Assembly (NCBI RefSeq): GCF_007421925.1
Contig: NZ_QMDX01000002.1
Coordinates: 62,001-126,000 of the forward strand
DNA length: 64,000 bases
Direction of reading: 5' to 3'
Origin: Haloglomus irregulare
Lineage (GTDB): Archaea; Halobacteriota; Halobacteria; Halobacteriales; Haloarculaceae
The position numbers and the translations under genes were made by a program. The notes beneath the pieces are model-generated. The model had not been told where the DNA came from and searched no databases. It was given only the letters and a program-made list of their open reading frames with translations. Positions 43,699 through 51,479 of this stretch are shown in pieces; within the stretch, counting starts at the first letter, position 1; each line of letters opens with the position of its first letter.

Positions 43699-44313
43699 CT
43701 ACACCGAGTCGAGGAAGTTCCGCACCACGTCGTGGCCGACGCCGGTCAGGACGCTCTCGGGGTGGAACTGGACGCACTCGATGGGGTAGTTCTCGTGCCG
43801 GATGCCCATCACCAGGTCGACGTCCTCGTGGTCGGCGGTGGCGGTCACGGTGAGGGCCTCGGGCACCTCGGTCGCGATGAGCGAGTGGTAACGCCCGCCC
43901 TGGAACCCCTGGTCCAGCCCCGTGAAGACCCCCTCGCCGTCGTGCTCGACCGGGAACGCTTTGCCGTGGATCGGTTCGGGGGCGCGGCCGACGCTGCCGC
44001 CGTAGGCGTACACCGCCGCTTCGAGTCCGAGGCAGACGCCCAGCGTCGGCACGTCGGTCGAGAGCTCCCGCAGCACGTCGCTGGTGACGCCGATGTCGCG
44101 GTCGTTCCTCGGGTGGCCCGGCCCCGGCGAGACCACGATCGCGTCCGGGTCGATGGCCCGGAGCTCCTCGAGCGACGCGGTGTTGCGCCGGACCGTCGTC
44201 CGGGCGTGCTGGCTGACGTACTCGACGAGGTTGTAGGTGAACGAGTCGAAGTTGTCGACGAACAGCACCAGCGGCGCGTCGTCGGGGACGTCCGCGGCGG
44301 CCTCGACGCTCAT
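43699..44313 (-). CDS. trpG: Anthranilate synthase glutamine amidotransferase subunit
   Basis: The 204-aa class I amidotransferase has an oxyanion loop VVSPGPGHP, nucleophile Cys in GVCLGLEA, and the His/Glu pair in QFHPESVLTGVG. It supplies ammonia from glutamine to TrpE. The residue after LGL is Glu rather than the more usual His/Gln, a minor deviation. It is the last gene of the trpDFEG operon and overlaps trpE by four bases. Confidence 0.94.
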   Translation of the reverse strand: MSVEAAADVPDDAPLVLFVDNFDSFTYNLVEYVSQHARTTVRRNTASLEELRAIDPDAIVVSPGPGHPRNDRDIGVTSDVLRELSTDVPTLGVCLGLEAAVYAYGGSVGRAPEPIHGKAFPVEHDGEGVFTGLDQGFQGGRYHSLIATEVPEALTVTATADHEDVDLVMGIRHENYPIECVQFHPESVLTGVGHDVVRNFLDSV

Positions 44314-46004
44314 CGGGACACCTCCGGCTCCCCGGCGTCGGCCGGCCCCGCCCCGTCCTCGACCTCGATCCGCTCGATGGCCGCCAGCACGCCGCGCATC
44401 TTGTTCTCGGTCTCCTCGTACTCGGCGGTCGGGTCCGAGTCGGCGACGATGCCCGCGCCCGCCTGCACCGTCACGAGGTCCGACGCGTCCGGGCCGGCGC
44501 CGGCCTCGACCGTCGCGGTGCGGATGACGATGGCCATGTCGGCGTCCCCGTCCCAGGAGACGTAGCCGACGCCGCCGCCGTACGGGCCCCGCGGGCGCCG
44601 TTCGAGGTCGTCGATGATCTCCATGGCCCGCATCTTCGGCGCGCCCGACAGCGTCCCGGCCGGGAACGACGCCCGGGTCGCGTCGAAGGCGTCGGCATCG
44701 TCGGCGAGCCGACCGGTGACGGTCGACTCGATATGCTGGACGTGGCTGTACTTCAGCACGTTCATGAACTCCTCGACGCGGACGCTGCCGGCCTCGCTCA
44801 CCCGGCGCACGTCGTTGCGCGCCAGGTCGACCAGCATCGTGTGCTCGGCGCGCTCCTTCCCGTCGGCCAGCATCTCGCCGGCCAGCCGGCGGTCCTCGAC
44901 AGGGGAGGTGCCCCGGTCGCAGGTGCCCGCGATGGGGTTCGACGTGACCGTCTCGCCCCGGACCGAGACCAGCGTCTCCGGCGAGGCGCCGACCACGGTC
45001 AGGTCGCCGTGGTCGAGGAGGTACATGTACGGCGACGGGTTCACCTCGCGCAGCGCCCGGTAGAGCCCGAGCGGGTCGATGTCGCCGTACAGCTCCCGGG
45101 TCCGGGAGACGACGCCCTGATAGATGTCGCCGTCGAGGACGTGCTCGTTGGCCGTCGCGACGGCGTCCTCGTACGCGTCCTGCGGCCCCGAACGCTCGCC
45201 GGCGCGGACGAACCCGCCCGGCGACGGTGTCCTCACTCCGGAGAGCAGTCCCGCCACGCGCTCGGCCTCGGCCAGCAGGTCGTCGTAGACCACGTCCGGG
45301 TCGTCGCCCGGCCTGACGACGGGGGTGAACGCCAGCGACACCGCGCCCCGCTCGTCGTCGAAGACGACCGTCTGCGTGGTCAGGACGAACTCCGCGTCCG
45401 GGAACCGCGACTCGGGCCGCTCAACGCCCACCTCGTGGAGGTGGAGGTCGTACACCGCGTCGTACGAGAGGAACCCGACGAGGCCGCCGTCGAGGCGCTG
45501 GCGGTGGACGCCATCGAACCCGCGGCGGGCGACGTCGGGCAGCGCGGCCCGGAGCGTGTCCAGCGTGTCGCCCGTCCCCGGGTTCACGAGGTCGGCGTAG
45601 CGCCCGTCGAGCGTCTCCACCTCGACCCGGTCCTCGCCCGACGGGTGGACCGTCACGCGGGCGGCGGGGTCGTAGCCGACGAACGAGTAGCGCGCGTGAC
45701 GGTCGGCGCCGCCGCGGTCGGGCGTGAAGGCGCCGTCGGGGTCGCTGGAGGCGACCTTCTCGGCGCTCTCCAGCAGGAACGTGTGGCTCGCGCCCGTCGC
45801 GTCGGTCGTCCGGCCGGTCAGGGCGGCGTACGCCGGGAGCGGGTCCACGTCGACCGGAAGCGGGGCCTCCGCGCGGACGACGACACCCGTCTCCCGACCG
45901 GCGTCGGTCGTCCGACCGTCCGCGACGAGCGCCCGGAACTCCTCGCGGGAGACGTCCAGGGCCGGCGTGGTCCCACCATCCCCCGTCCCCTCGGAGTCGG
46001 TCAT
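44310..46004 (-). CDS. trpE: Anthranilate synthase component I
   Basis: The 564-aa chorismate-utilising enzyme has C-terminal signatures NPIAGTCDRGTSP, ERAEHTMLVDLARNDVRRVS, VTGRLADDADAFDATRASFP and AGTLSGAPKMRAMEIIDDLE, with Mg-binding Glu residues. The N-terminal regulatory domain includes TFLLESAEKV, which carries the LLES feedback motif for tryptophan. With TrpG it makes anthranilate from chorismate. It overlaps both flanking trp genes by four bases. Confidence 0.96.
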   Translation of the reverse strand: MTDSEGTGDGGTTPALDVSREEFRALVADGRTTDAGRETGVVVRAEAPLPVDVDPLPAYAALTGRTTDATGASHTFLLESAEKVASSDPDGAFTPDRGGADRHARYSFVGYDPAARVTVHPSGEDRVEVETLDGRYADLVNPGTGDTLDTLRAALPDVARRGFDGVHRQRLDGGLVGFLSYDAVYDLHLHEVGVERPESRFPDAEFVLTTQTVVFDDERGAVSLAFTPVVRPGDDPDVVYDDLLAEAERVAGLLSGVRTPSPGGFVRAGERSGPQDAYEDAVATANEHVLDGDIYQGVVSRTRELYGDIDPLGLYRALREVNPSPYMYLLDHGDLTVVGASPETLVSVRGETVTSNPIAGTCDRGTSPVEDRRLAGEMLADGKERAEHTMLVDLARNDVRRVSEAGSVRVEEFMNVLKYSHVQHIESTVTGRLADDADAFDATRASFPAGTLSGAPKMRAMEIIDDLERRPRGPYGGGVGYVSWDGDADMAIVIRTATVEAGAGPDASDLVTVQAGAGIVADSDPTAEYEETENKMRGVLAAIERIEVEDGAGPADAGEPEVSR

Positions 46005-46699
46005 AGCTCCACCTCGCCGGTATCGTCGCTGGTGGGGTTGTCATCCTCGTCCAGCGCCCGGTCCGCCGACCGGACGAACGCCCGGACCGCGTCGGCCGCC
46101 TTCCCGCCGCCGGCCCGCTCGACGCCGGAGGCCACGTCGACCGCGAACGGTCGCACGGTCCGAACGGCCTCGGCCACGTTGTCCGGGCCGAGGCCGCCGG
46201 CCAGCACCACCGGCAGGTCGAGGCCGGCGACCAGTTCGCGGGTCCGGCCCCAGTCCGTCGTCTCGCCGGTCCCGCCGCCGCCGTCCTCGTCGAGCGAGTC
46301 GACGACCAGCGCGTCCGCGGCGTCGGCGTACGCCGGCGCCGATCCGGCGTCTACCGCCGCCAGCACCGGGACCGAGGCCCGCACCCGCAACGCCGCCACC
46401 CGGTCGGGCTCGAGCCCGTGGACCTGCACCGCGTCGGGCTCTAAGCGGTCGGCCAGCCGCACCGCGGCTTCGGCGCTGTCGGGCATCGTCACCAGCGTCC
46501 CCGTCACGAACGGCGGGACGGCCGCGAGCAGTTCCGCGGCCCGCTCCGGCGACACGTCCCGCGGCGTGTCGACGACGACGTCCGTGATGACGCCGACGGC
46601 ATCGGCTCCGGCCTCGACCGCGACCTCGAGGTCGGCCTCGCGAGTGATGCCACAGACCTTCGTCCGGGTGCGGCCCGGCCCCTCGCCGTCCCCCGGCAT
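46001..46699 (-). CDS. trpF: Phosphoribosylanthranilate isomerase
   Basis: The product is 232 aa and a TIM barrel. It begins RTRTKVCGITREADLEVAVE, with the catalytic Cys in KVCGIT. The general acid Asp lies in AVDVASGVERAGGGK, and a phosphate-binding loop in VVLAGGLGPDNV. It catalyses the third step of tryptophan synthesis. Start ATG 46699 follows the trpD stop by one base; a GTG/ATG 15 bases upstream, overlapping trpD, is possible. The C-terminus is an acidic extension. Confidence 0.94.
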   Translation of the reverse strand: MPGDGEGPGRTRTKVCGITREADLEVAVEAGADAVGVITDVVVDTPRDVSPERAAELLAAVPPFVTGTLVTMPDSAEAAVRLADRLEPDAVQVHGLEPDRVAALRVRASVPVLAAVDAGSAPAYADAADALVVDSLDEDGGGGTGETTDWGRTRELVAGLDLPVVLAGGLGPDNVAEAVRTVRPFAVDVASGVERAGGGKAADAVRAFVRSADRALDEDDNPTSDDTGEVEL

Positions 46700-46700
46700 C

Positions 46701-47699
46701 TCAAGCACCGTCACACAGGTCGGCCAGTTTCCCCGCGGCGTCGCCGGACTCGATCGCCGACCGCGCGCGGTCGGCCCCCGCCGCCAGCGAGTCCGCCTCG
46801 CCGGCGACGTAGACGGCTGCGCCCGCGTTCGCGAGGATGACGTCGCGCTTCGGCCCGGTCTCCTCGCCCTCGACGATGGCGCGGAGGTCCGCGGCGTTCT
46901 CCTCGGGCGTGCCGCCGGCGATGGCCGCGACCGGAGCGCGGTCCAGCCCGAAATCGCCCGGGTCGAGTTCGAGTTCGGTCACGTCCGCGCCGTTGACCTC
47001 GGCGGTGACGGTCTCGCCGTGGAGGCAGATCTCGTCGAGGCCGTCGCCGTGGACGACCAGCGCCCGCTCGACGTCCATCCGTGCCAGCGCCTCCGCCATC
47101 GGCACCACGAGGTCCGGGTCGTACGTGCCGACGACCTGCGCGTCCGCGCCCGCTGGGTTGGTGAGCGGCCCGAGGACGTTGAAGACGGTCCGCATCCCGA
47201 GTTCCCGGCGCGGCCCGATGACGGCCCTCATCGCCGGGTGGAACACCGGCGCCAGCATGAAGCCGATGCCGTCCCGCTCGATGGCCCGCTCGACCGCCGC
47301 CGGCTCGGCCTCCACGTTCACGCCCGCGACCTCCAGTACGTCCGCGCTTCCCGACGAGGAGGAGACGGAGTAGTTGCCGTGCTTCGCGACCGGGACGCCC
47401 GCCCCGCTCGCGACGATGGCACTCGCCGTCGAGACGTTGATCGTGTCGTGGTCGTCACCACCCGTCCCGCAGGTGTCGACCAGCGGCTCGCGGTCCGGCG
47501 AGATGGTCCGCGCGGCGGCGCGCATCCCCTCCGCGAAGCCGGCGATTTCGGCCTCCGTCTCGCCCTTCGCCCGGAGTGCCGCCAGCATGGCGCCGATCTG
47601 CGCCTCCGTCGCCTCCTCGAAGACCAGCGTCGATACCTCACGGGCCTCGGCCTGTGTGAGGTCCGTCCCGTCCGCCACGCGCTCGATGTGGTCCTGCAT
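46701..47699 (-). CDS. trpD: Anthranilate phosphoribosyltransferase
   Basis: The 332-aa product has DTCGTGGDDHDTINVSTASA (PRPP/Mg loop), KHGNYSVSSSSGSADVLEV, and FNVLGPLTNPAGADAQVVGT, all diagnostic. It transfers the phosphoribosyl group to anthranilate. It is the first gene of trpDFEG, with a TATA-like box about 50 bases upstream. Start ATG 47699 gives MQDHIERVADGTDLTQAEA. Confidence 0.96.
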   Translation of the reverse strand: MQDHIERVADGTDLTQAEAREVSTLVFEEATEAQIGAMLAALRAKGETEAEIAGFAEGMRAAARTISPDREPLVDTCGTGGDDHDTINVSTASAIVASGAGVPVAKHGNYSVSSSSGSADVLEVAGVNVEAEPAAVERAIERDGIGFMLAPVFHPAMRAVIGPRRELGMRTVFNVLGPLTNPAGADAQVVGTYDPDLVVPMAEALARMDVERALVVHGDGLDEICLHGETVTAEVNGADVTELELDPGDFGLDRAPVAAIAGGTPEENAADLRAIVEGEETGPKRDVILANAGAAVYVAGEADSLAAGADRARSAIESGDAAGKLADLCDGA

Positions 47700-47749
47700 G
47701 TGGAATCACTGATGTACAGTTCTGCGTTGTGATGGGCGAAGTCGTACAG

Positions 47750-47758
47750 GGATAAAAG
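47750..47758 (-). promoter_or_regulatory. TATA-like box upstream of the trp operon
   Basis: On the minus strand the sequence CTTTTATCC lies 51-59 bases before the trpD start codon, in an otherwise GC-rich region. It fits the haloarchaeal TTTWW-type TATA element and would place transcription start about 25-30 bases downstream, leaving a short leader. No attenuator or Trp-codon leader peptide is visible in that leader. Confidence 0.5.
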
Positions 47759-47840
47759 CATGTTGTATCGGTAGCGGGTGCTGTGGCTCTCCGGTCGGAG
47801 AACGCGGAAGTCAACGGAGTCCCGCGCCGCGGGTCGGACG

Positions 47841-49403
47841 CTACTCCTCTGTCGGGTTGTCCGGCAGCATCTCGAACAGCATGCCGGCCGGCCCGGCGTA
47901 GACGCCGGTCCCCTGCGTCGGACTGCAGCGGTACTCGTCACACTCGAAGCCAGCGACCACGCCGGCACCGTTGGCCTTGGCGACGACCCGCGCGTCGTCG
48001 TCGCCGGGGTACTCGCCGCTCCGGTAGTCGTTATCGACGTTTACCGAGTTGTTACCCTGTGAGCCCTGGGCGTTCTGTTTGGCCGTTGTCTGCTCCCCAT
48101 CGGAGATGATGACGACCCGGTTTTCACCACCCGGGAGCCCTTCGCCGAGGGTTGCATCCCGGTCGTCGAAGACGACGACGCGGCCGTCGTCAGTGTAGAC
48201 GACGGGTTCGTCGGTATCCGCGGAGGGGTTCGGTTCCGCCCCACCGTCATCGCCATCATCGTCGCCACCGGCGGGGAACGCCGGGATCGACTCGCCACTG
48301 GGGACCCCTTCTGCAGTGGGTTTGCACTCGGAGCCATCACAGTCGATCGCCAGGGCTGCACTTCGACTGAACGCAGTCACACCGACCTCCGAATTCGAGC
48401 GGTCGAGACTGTTGCCGGGGACGACGATCCTGATGTTCCCACCGAATCGGCTCTGGCTATCCGTCGCGTCGGGTCTGAGGATGAGGATCTTGTAGTCCTG
48501 GGACGCGACCACGGCGGCGAACGTCTCGCCGCCCGGCCCGTCTTCACCAGTGATAGCCTCACCGTCCCCGATCAGGATTACGCCGTCCTCCATAGTCGCG
48601 TAGTTGTAACTGACCGTCGCGCTCGGGTCGTCCGGGGGACTCGTCGGGTTGACGGCCGGATCGTACGGGTTGAAGACCTCGCACTGGCCAATCGGTGCAC
48701 CGACCAGGCCGAGCGGGTTCCCGACCGGCGTACTCGGGGGCTCCTGGATCTCGCCCGGGAGCTGCTCCTTGACCGGCGTGCCGCCGAAGGGGTCGGTCGG
48801 GTCGACCGGGTTGTTCTCCTGGACGTCGTCCACGCCGTACGGCGGGTTGCAGAAGTCCGGCAGGGCGGCGAACGGAACGACCGTCTCCCCCTGGGCTTTG
48901 ATGCCCTCACTCGTGTAGGAGACCGGGAGGTCAGGCGCATCGACGGGCACCTCGGGCGTGGTGATGGGGTCGGTCGGGACAGTGGAGCCGCTGTCGCCAC
49001 CCGGCGCCCCGGCGTCCGGCAGGTCCCCCTCGGGGAGGCCGTCGAAATCGGGCGTTTCCGGGGCGCTGCCGCCGTCCTCGTCCCCACCGCTGGTCTCGCA
49101 GTCGGCCGAGCTCAGGTCGCAGTCGACGGAGCCATCGGTTCCGTCGCCGTCCCCCCCACTGACTTCGACGCTGCCGTCAGCACCGTCGGAGTCGACGTCC
49201 GCGTCGACCGTCGCGCTACCGTTCGTGTCGTCGTCGTCTCCTGCGCTGACGGTCGTCCCGTCATCGCCCCCCACGTTGACGCCATCGTCACCGACGCTGA
49301 CGTCGTCGTCGTCGTCCGCCAGGGCCGGGCCGACAGCGACGCTGCCGACCATCGCCACGGCGAAGAGGACTGCCGCGATCTTCCGTGCAGTGCTGACTGC
49401 CAT
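47841..49403 (-). CDS. Secreted, very acidic protein of unknown function
   Basis: The 520-aa product begins with a clear Sec-type signal peptide (residues 5-29, ending VGPALADDDDDV). Residues 30-130 are Asp/Gly/Ser low complexity. The remainder alternates two similar domains: SYNYATMEDGVILIGDGEAI with GGETFAAVVASQDYKILILR, and VVYTDDGRVVVFDDRDATLG with GGENRVVIISDGEQTTAKQN. This suggests an internal duplication. Several paired Cys occur (DCDLSSADC, DCDGSEC, ECDEYRC). There is no anchor motif at the C-terminus, so it may be released. No family recognised. Confidence 0.75.
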   Translation of the reverse strand: MAVSTARKIAAVLFAVAMVGSVAVGPALADDDDDVSVGDDGVNVGGDDGTTVSAGDDDDTNGSATVDADVDSDGADGSVEVSGGDGDGTDGSVDCDLSSADCETSGGDEDGGSAPETPDFDGLPEGDLPDAGAPGGDSGSTVPTDPITTPEVPVDAPDLPVSYTSEGIKAQGETVVPFAALPDFCNPPYGVDDVQENNPVDPTDPFGGTPVKEQLPGEIQEPPSTPVGNPLGLVGAPIGQCEVFNPYDPAVNPTSPPDDPSATVSYNYATMEDGVILIGDGEAITGEDGPGGETFAAVVASQDYKILILRPDATDSQSRFGGNIRIVVPGNSLDRSNSEVGVTAFSRSAALAIDCDGSECKPTAEGVPSGESIPAFPAGGDDDGDDGGAEPNPSADTDEPVVYTDDGRVVVFDDRDATLGEGLPGGENRVVIISDGEQTTAKQNAQGSQGNNSVNVDNDYRSGEYPGDDDARVVAKANGAGVVAGFECDEYRCSPTQGTGVYAGPAGMLFEMLPDNPTEE

Positions 49404-49700
49404 GCTCTGTCCGTACGTCCGTATCTCGTAGGATACCCGTTGTGGGCGCTATATCCGGCGGTTTATACGTGTGTACGCGGGTCACGCTACGACCGCCGCT
49501 CAAGCGGCTCGAAACGGTGACCGAGGGGCTTGTCGACGGATACGATGAATCGGTCGAACGGCGTCACGGTCGGCCAACAACAGCGGTAGCTCCCCGCGGT
49601 TTCGTGGGTCCAGTCGAAAGGGAACGGCCACGCTCCGGACGCCGGTGGGGCCCGTTCCGAAACCTTCAAACAACCGAGCGCGGTACGAGTGGGTACGGTT
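49404..49700. other. Intergenic region before tRNA-Val
   Basis: The roughly 300 bases between the secreted-protein start and tRNA-Val hold no supported gene. An A/T-rich block GGCGCTATATCCGGCGGTTT at 49444-49463 is placed to serve as promoter for the secreted protein on the minus strand. Short frames here have a shadow-like Arg/Pro composition. Confidence 0.35.
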
Positions 49701-49775
49701 GGGTTGGTGGTCTAGGTCGGTTATGACACCTCCTTGACATGGAGGAGGCCGGCGGTTCAAATCCGCCCCAACCCA
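49701..49775 (+). tRNA. tRNA-Val (GAC anticodon), integration target
   Basis: A 75-base cloverleaf folds: the acceptor GGGTTGG pairs with CCAACCC, the anticodon stem CCTCC/GGAGG encloses TTGACAT with anticodon GAC at 49736-49738, and the T arm is GGCGG-TTCAAAT-CCGCC. The discriminator is A. The last 16 bases recur at 63275-63290. This marks the gene as the chromosomal attachment site of the element that follows; the gene is left intact. Confidence 0.96.
49760..49775 (+). repeat. Left attachment repeat (attL) inside tRNA-Val
   Basis: The 16-base sequence aatccgccccaaccca, the 3' end of the tRNA (part of the T arm plus acceptor), is repeated exactly at 63275-63290. Sequence beyond the repeat differs on both sides. 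This is the usual signature of site-specific integration into a tRNA gene. Confidence 0.85.
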
Positions 49776-49848
49776 CTCCAGTAAAAAAGCCCTACAGGGC
49801 ATATCAAGCCGTTTTTCAGGCGACGCGGTCTCGTCGGGGTGATGTCGT

Positions 49849-49980
49849 ATGAGCGAGCCGCGGCGCTCGCTTGACGTGTCGGAACTCCCCGATCCCATCT
49901 GCTGGTTCTGCGGGGAGCGGTTCGACCCCGACGCGGAGCCTGACTGCACGGCGCGGGACGACGGAAGGTGTCGGCCATGA
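49849..49980 (+). CDS. Small zinc-ribbon protein ZR1
   Basis: The 43-aa product is MSEPRRSLDVSELPDP followed by ICWFCGERF and DCTARDDGRCRP. The C-x2-C pair and two further Cys fit a single zinc site. It is the first gene after attL. Its stop overlaps the next start (ATGA). A degenerate copy lies at 63352 in the following element, sharing the CWFCGER core, which supports it as a real gene. Function unknown. Confidence 0.75.
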   Translation: MSEPRRSLDVSELPDPICWFCGERFDPDAEPDCTARDDGRCRP

Positions 49981-50099
49981 GCCGGACGGTCACCTGTCCC
50001 GCATGCGGGCGCGAGTCGACACGGGTCTACCGCTGTTCGGAGTGCGGGAAGGATCTCGTCGGTGACGAGACGACCACCGACGGAGGTGGTCGCCGATGA
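49977..50099 (+). CDS. Small zinc-ribbon protein ZR2
   Basis: The 40-aa product has two CPAC/CSEC-type knuckles (TCPACGRE and RCSECGKDL), then GDETTTDGGGRR. It is a minimal zinc ribbon. It overlaps both neighbours by four bases (ATGA). In the following element the equivalent of ZR2 and ZR3 is one continuous gene (63486-63698), so the two proteins probably interact or act together. Confidence 0.75.
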   Translation: MSRTVTCPACGRESTRVYRCSECGKDLVGDETTTDGGGRR

Positions 50100-50212
50100 C
50101 CTACCGTCGGCCGTTGCAGTGTACCGCCTGCGGGCGGACGCTGCCCCACGACCGCACGGAGTGTCCCCGCTGCCGAACCGGCCGCTTCCTCCAGGGGGTC
50201 GATGCCCGATGA
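50096..50212 (+). CDS. Small zinc-ribbon protein ZR3
   Basis: The 38-aa product reads LQCTACGRTLPHDRTECPRC and ends GRFLQGVDAR. Two C-x2-C pairs 13 residues apart form a classic zinc ribbon. It is coupled by ATGA overlaps to ZR2 and ZR4. It corresponds to the second half of the fused gene at 63486-63698. Confidence 0.75.
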   Translation: MTYRRPLQCTACGRTLPHDRTECPRCRTGRFLQGVDAR

Positions 50213-50556
50213 TCGACTGCGAGTGCGGCGCGACGCTCGCGCCCGCCGTCATCATCCGCGACGACGTCGGCGACCGGCATCGCTGCCCGGAGTGTCGCCG
50301 CTTCTGGGAGTGCTGTCCCTCGTGTTTCGAGTGGTTCCGCCCGTTCCGGGCGGCCTTCGACCGCCCTGAGCCACGCGACGGCTGCCCGTTCTGCGAGCTG
50401 ACCGCGAGCCAGAAGGCCGCCCTGCGACTGCCGAACGATAGCCCACGCGGGCGGACACTCCGCGCGTTACGGGCGGACGACACCGTCGCCGCGTTCGGCC
50501 CCAGCGAGCCCGGTGTCGCTATCGACGAGTCCGGCGAGGTGGTCGCAGATGACTGA
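50209..50556 (+). CDS. Multi-Cys zinc protein ZR4
   Basis: The product is 115 aa. Cys pairs occur in order: MIDCECGATL, HRCPECRRFWECCPSC, GCPFCELTAS, so two or three metal sites are likely. The C-terminal 35 residues (PRGRTLRALRADDTVAAFGP onward) lack Cys. The copy in the next element (63695-63916) has the same Cys pattern up to LRLPND and stops there. Overlaps ZR3 and the coiled-coil gene. Confidence 0.82.
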   Translation: MIDCECGATLAPAVIIRDDVGDRHRCPECRRFWECCPSCFEWFRPFRAAFDRPEPRDGCPFCELTASQKAALRLPNDSPRGRTLRALRADDTVAAFGPSEPGVAIDESGEVVADD

Positions 50557-51178
50557 TGGCGCGCTCTCGGACCGTGACACGGCCGTCATGGACTCGGCGA
50601 TGGGCCAGCCCGACGGCAAAGACGAGGTCGCCGCGCTGCGCGAACGCGTCGCCGAGCTCGAGGTCGAACTCGACGCCGAGCGCGACACCAACCAGCAACT
50701 CCGACAGGATCTCGCTAACGTGGCGAACCGCGTCTCCGACCTAGAGGCCGCGGTCGAGGGGGGCGACCAAATCACCGGGTCGACACAGTTGGAGCGGTAC
50801 TCCTCGCTCGACGGCGACCTCGAGGAGAAGCTCTCGGCCTCGGAGCGTCGCGCCGTCGCGATCTACGAGCTGTGGCCGGAGCTCAGCATGGAGGACGGCG
50901 AAGGGCGCTGGTACGTTGACACAAAGCGTAACAGCACGGCCAAGTACCAGCCCAACCGGACGAAGCGGAAGCTTGAGCAGGACCTCGACGAGGATCTCCA
51001 CTGGGAGCAGGTGTATCGGGCCATGAAGCGCCTCGCCGAGCTCTCGGGCGGTGAGGCCGCGGTCGACCAGCACGGCCGCAAGCACGTCACCGGCGGCGAG
51101 TGGGAGTACCACGAGAAGACGTCGCCGGACAACACCGACCACACCACGTACAAGCTACTCGTTGAGGTGGGGGAATGA
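50549..51178 (+). CDS. Coiled-coil protein with a winged-helix-like C-terminus
   Basis: The 209-aa product starts at ATG 50549 (MTDGALSDRDTAVMDSAMGQ). Residues 28-75 form a coiled coil (ALRERVAELEVELDAERDTN onward). The C-terminal half (SASERRAVAIYELWPELSME, RTKRKLEQDLDEDLHWEQVY, RAMKRLAELSGG) looks helical and DNA-binding-like, with a basic patch RNSTAKYQPNRTKRK. Its position before a palindrome-rich region suggests a replication or partition role, but this is inference. Overlaps ZR4 by eight bases. Confidence 0.75.
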   Translation: MTDGALSDRDTAVMDSAMGQPDGKDEVAALRERVAELEVELDAERDTNQQLRQDLANVANRVSDLEAAVEGGDQITGSTQLERYSSLDGDLEEKLSASERRAVAIYELWPELSMEDGEGRWYVDTKRNSTAKYQPNRTKRKLEQDLDEDLHWEQVYRAMKRLAELSGGEAAVDQHGRKHVTGGEWEYHEKTSPDNTDHTTYKLLVEVGE

Positions 51179-51188
51179 CGGCCGAATA

Positions 51189-51210
51189 TCGCTCACACCG
51201 TTGTGAGCGA
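51189..51210. promoter_or_regulatory. Palindrome P1 (9-4-9 inverted repeat)
   Basis: TCGCTCACA, four bases CCGT, then TGTGAGCGA: a perfect nine-base inverted repeat 11 bases after the coiled-coil gene stop. It shares arm sequence and spacing with P2 and P3. Candidate operator or iteron. Confidence 0.75.
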
Positions 51211-51224
51211 AATCCCGCGAGTGG

Positions 51225-51383
51225 TGTTAGAGAAACGCGGGGCAAGCCCCCGCCCACCACCCTCTCGCCGATTACGCAGCCGCATCCGCAATAACGTGCA
51301 CGCATTTTCTCTCACACGAGGAGACGATGGCCCGCCCTCTCTTACCCCATGAGGGCGGGCCGAGACGGCCCGCCTCTCTCACA
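51225..51383. repeat. Three single half-sites of the 9-base motif
   Basis: Single copies of the arm motif without a partner occur at 51225-51233 (TGTTAGAGA), 51308-51316 (TCTCTCACA) and 51375-51383 (TCTCTCACA). With the three palindromes this makes nine arms in about 270 bases, far more than chance in this GC-rich DNA. Confidence 0.55.
51329..51361. repeat. GC-rich hairpin in the intergenic region
   Basis: GGCCCGCCCTC and GAGGGCGGGCC form a perfect 11-base stem around an 11-base loop (TCTTACCCCAT). No T run follows directly, so it is not a standard terminator. It could be a structured part of an origin or a transcription boundary between the upstream zinc-protein genes and the RHH-led cluster. 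Confidence 0.6.
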
Positions 51384-51397
51384 CCAGGCAGCCGATT

Positions 51398-51419
51398 TCT
51401 CTAACAACGCTGTTAGCGA
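51398..51419. promoter_or_regulatory. Palindrome P2 (9-4-9 inverted repeat)
   Basis: TCTCTAACA, ACGC, TGTTAGCGA: same architecture as P1 and P3 with one mismatch in the arms. Its centre lies 40 bases from that of P3, close to four helical turns, so proteins bound at both sites would face the same side of the helix. Confidence 0.7.
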
Positions 51420-51437
51420 TATCGCCACATTCGGATT

Positions 51438-51459
51438 TCGCTAACACCCGTGTTAGCGA
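51438..51459. promoter_or_regulatory. Palindrome P3 (9-4-9 inverted repeat)
   Basis: TCGCTAACA, CCCG, TGTTAGCGA: perfect arms. It ends 20 bases before the ATG of the RHH gene, in the position where an autoregulating repressor would block transcription. Confidence 0.75.
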
Positions 51460-51479
51460 GTCCTGGATGTGGTGGGTGC

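Noticed and set aside
44733-47732. A 999-codon open frame on the plus strand opposite trpE, trpF and trpD
   Set aside because: It is antisense to three unmistakable trp genes, has Arg/Val/Asp-biased shadow composition and no motif. Long antisense frames are normal in DNA this rich in GC.
49789-49800. Palindrome gccctacagggc with an adjacent A run after tRNA-Val, possibly a terminator
   Set aside because: The stem is only five to six pairs, and the T run would serve only minus-strand transcription, for which there is no gene nearby.
49500-50483. A 327-codon minus-strand frame across tRNA-Val and the zinc-ribbon genes
   Set aside because: It runs through a tRNA gene and the conserved Cys-bearing genes on the other strand. 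Composition is Ser/Arg-rich shadow.
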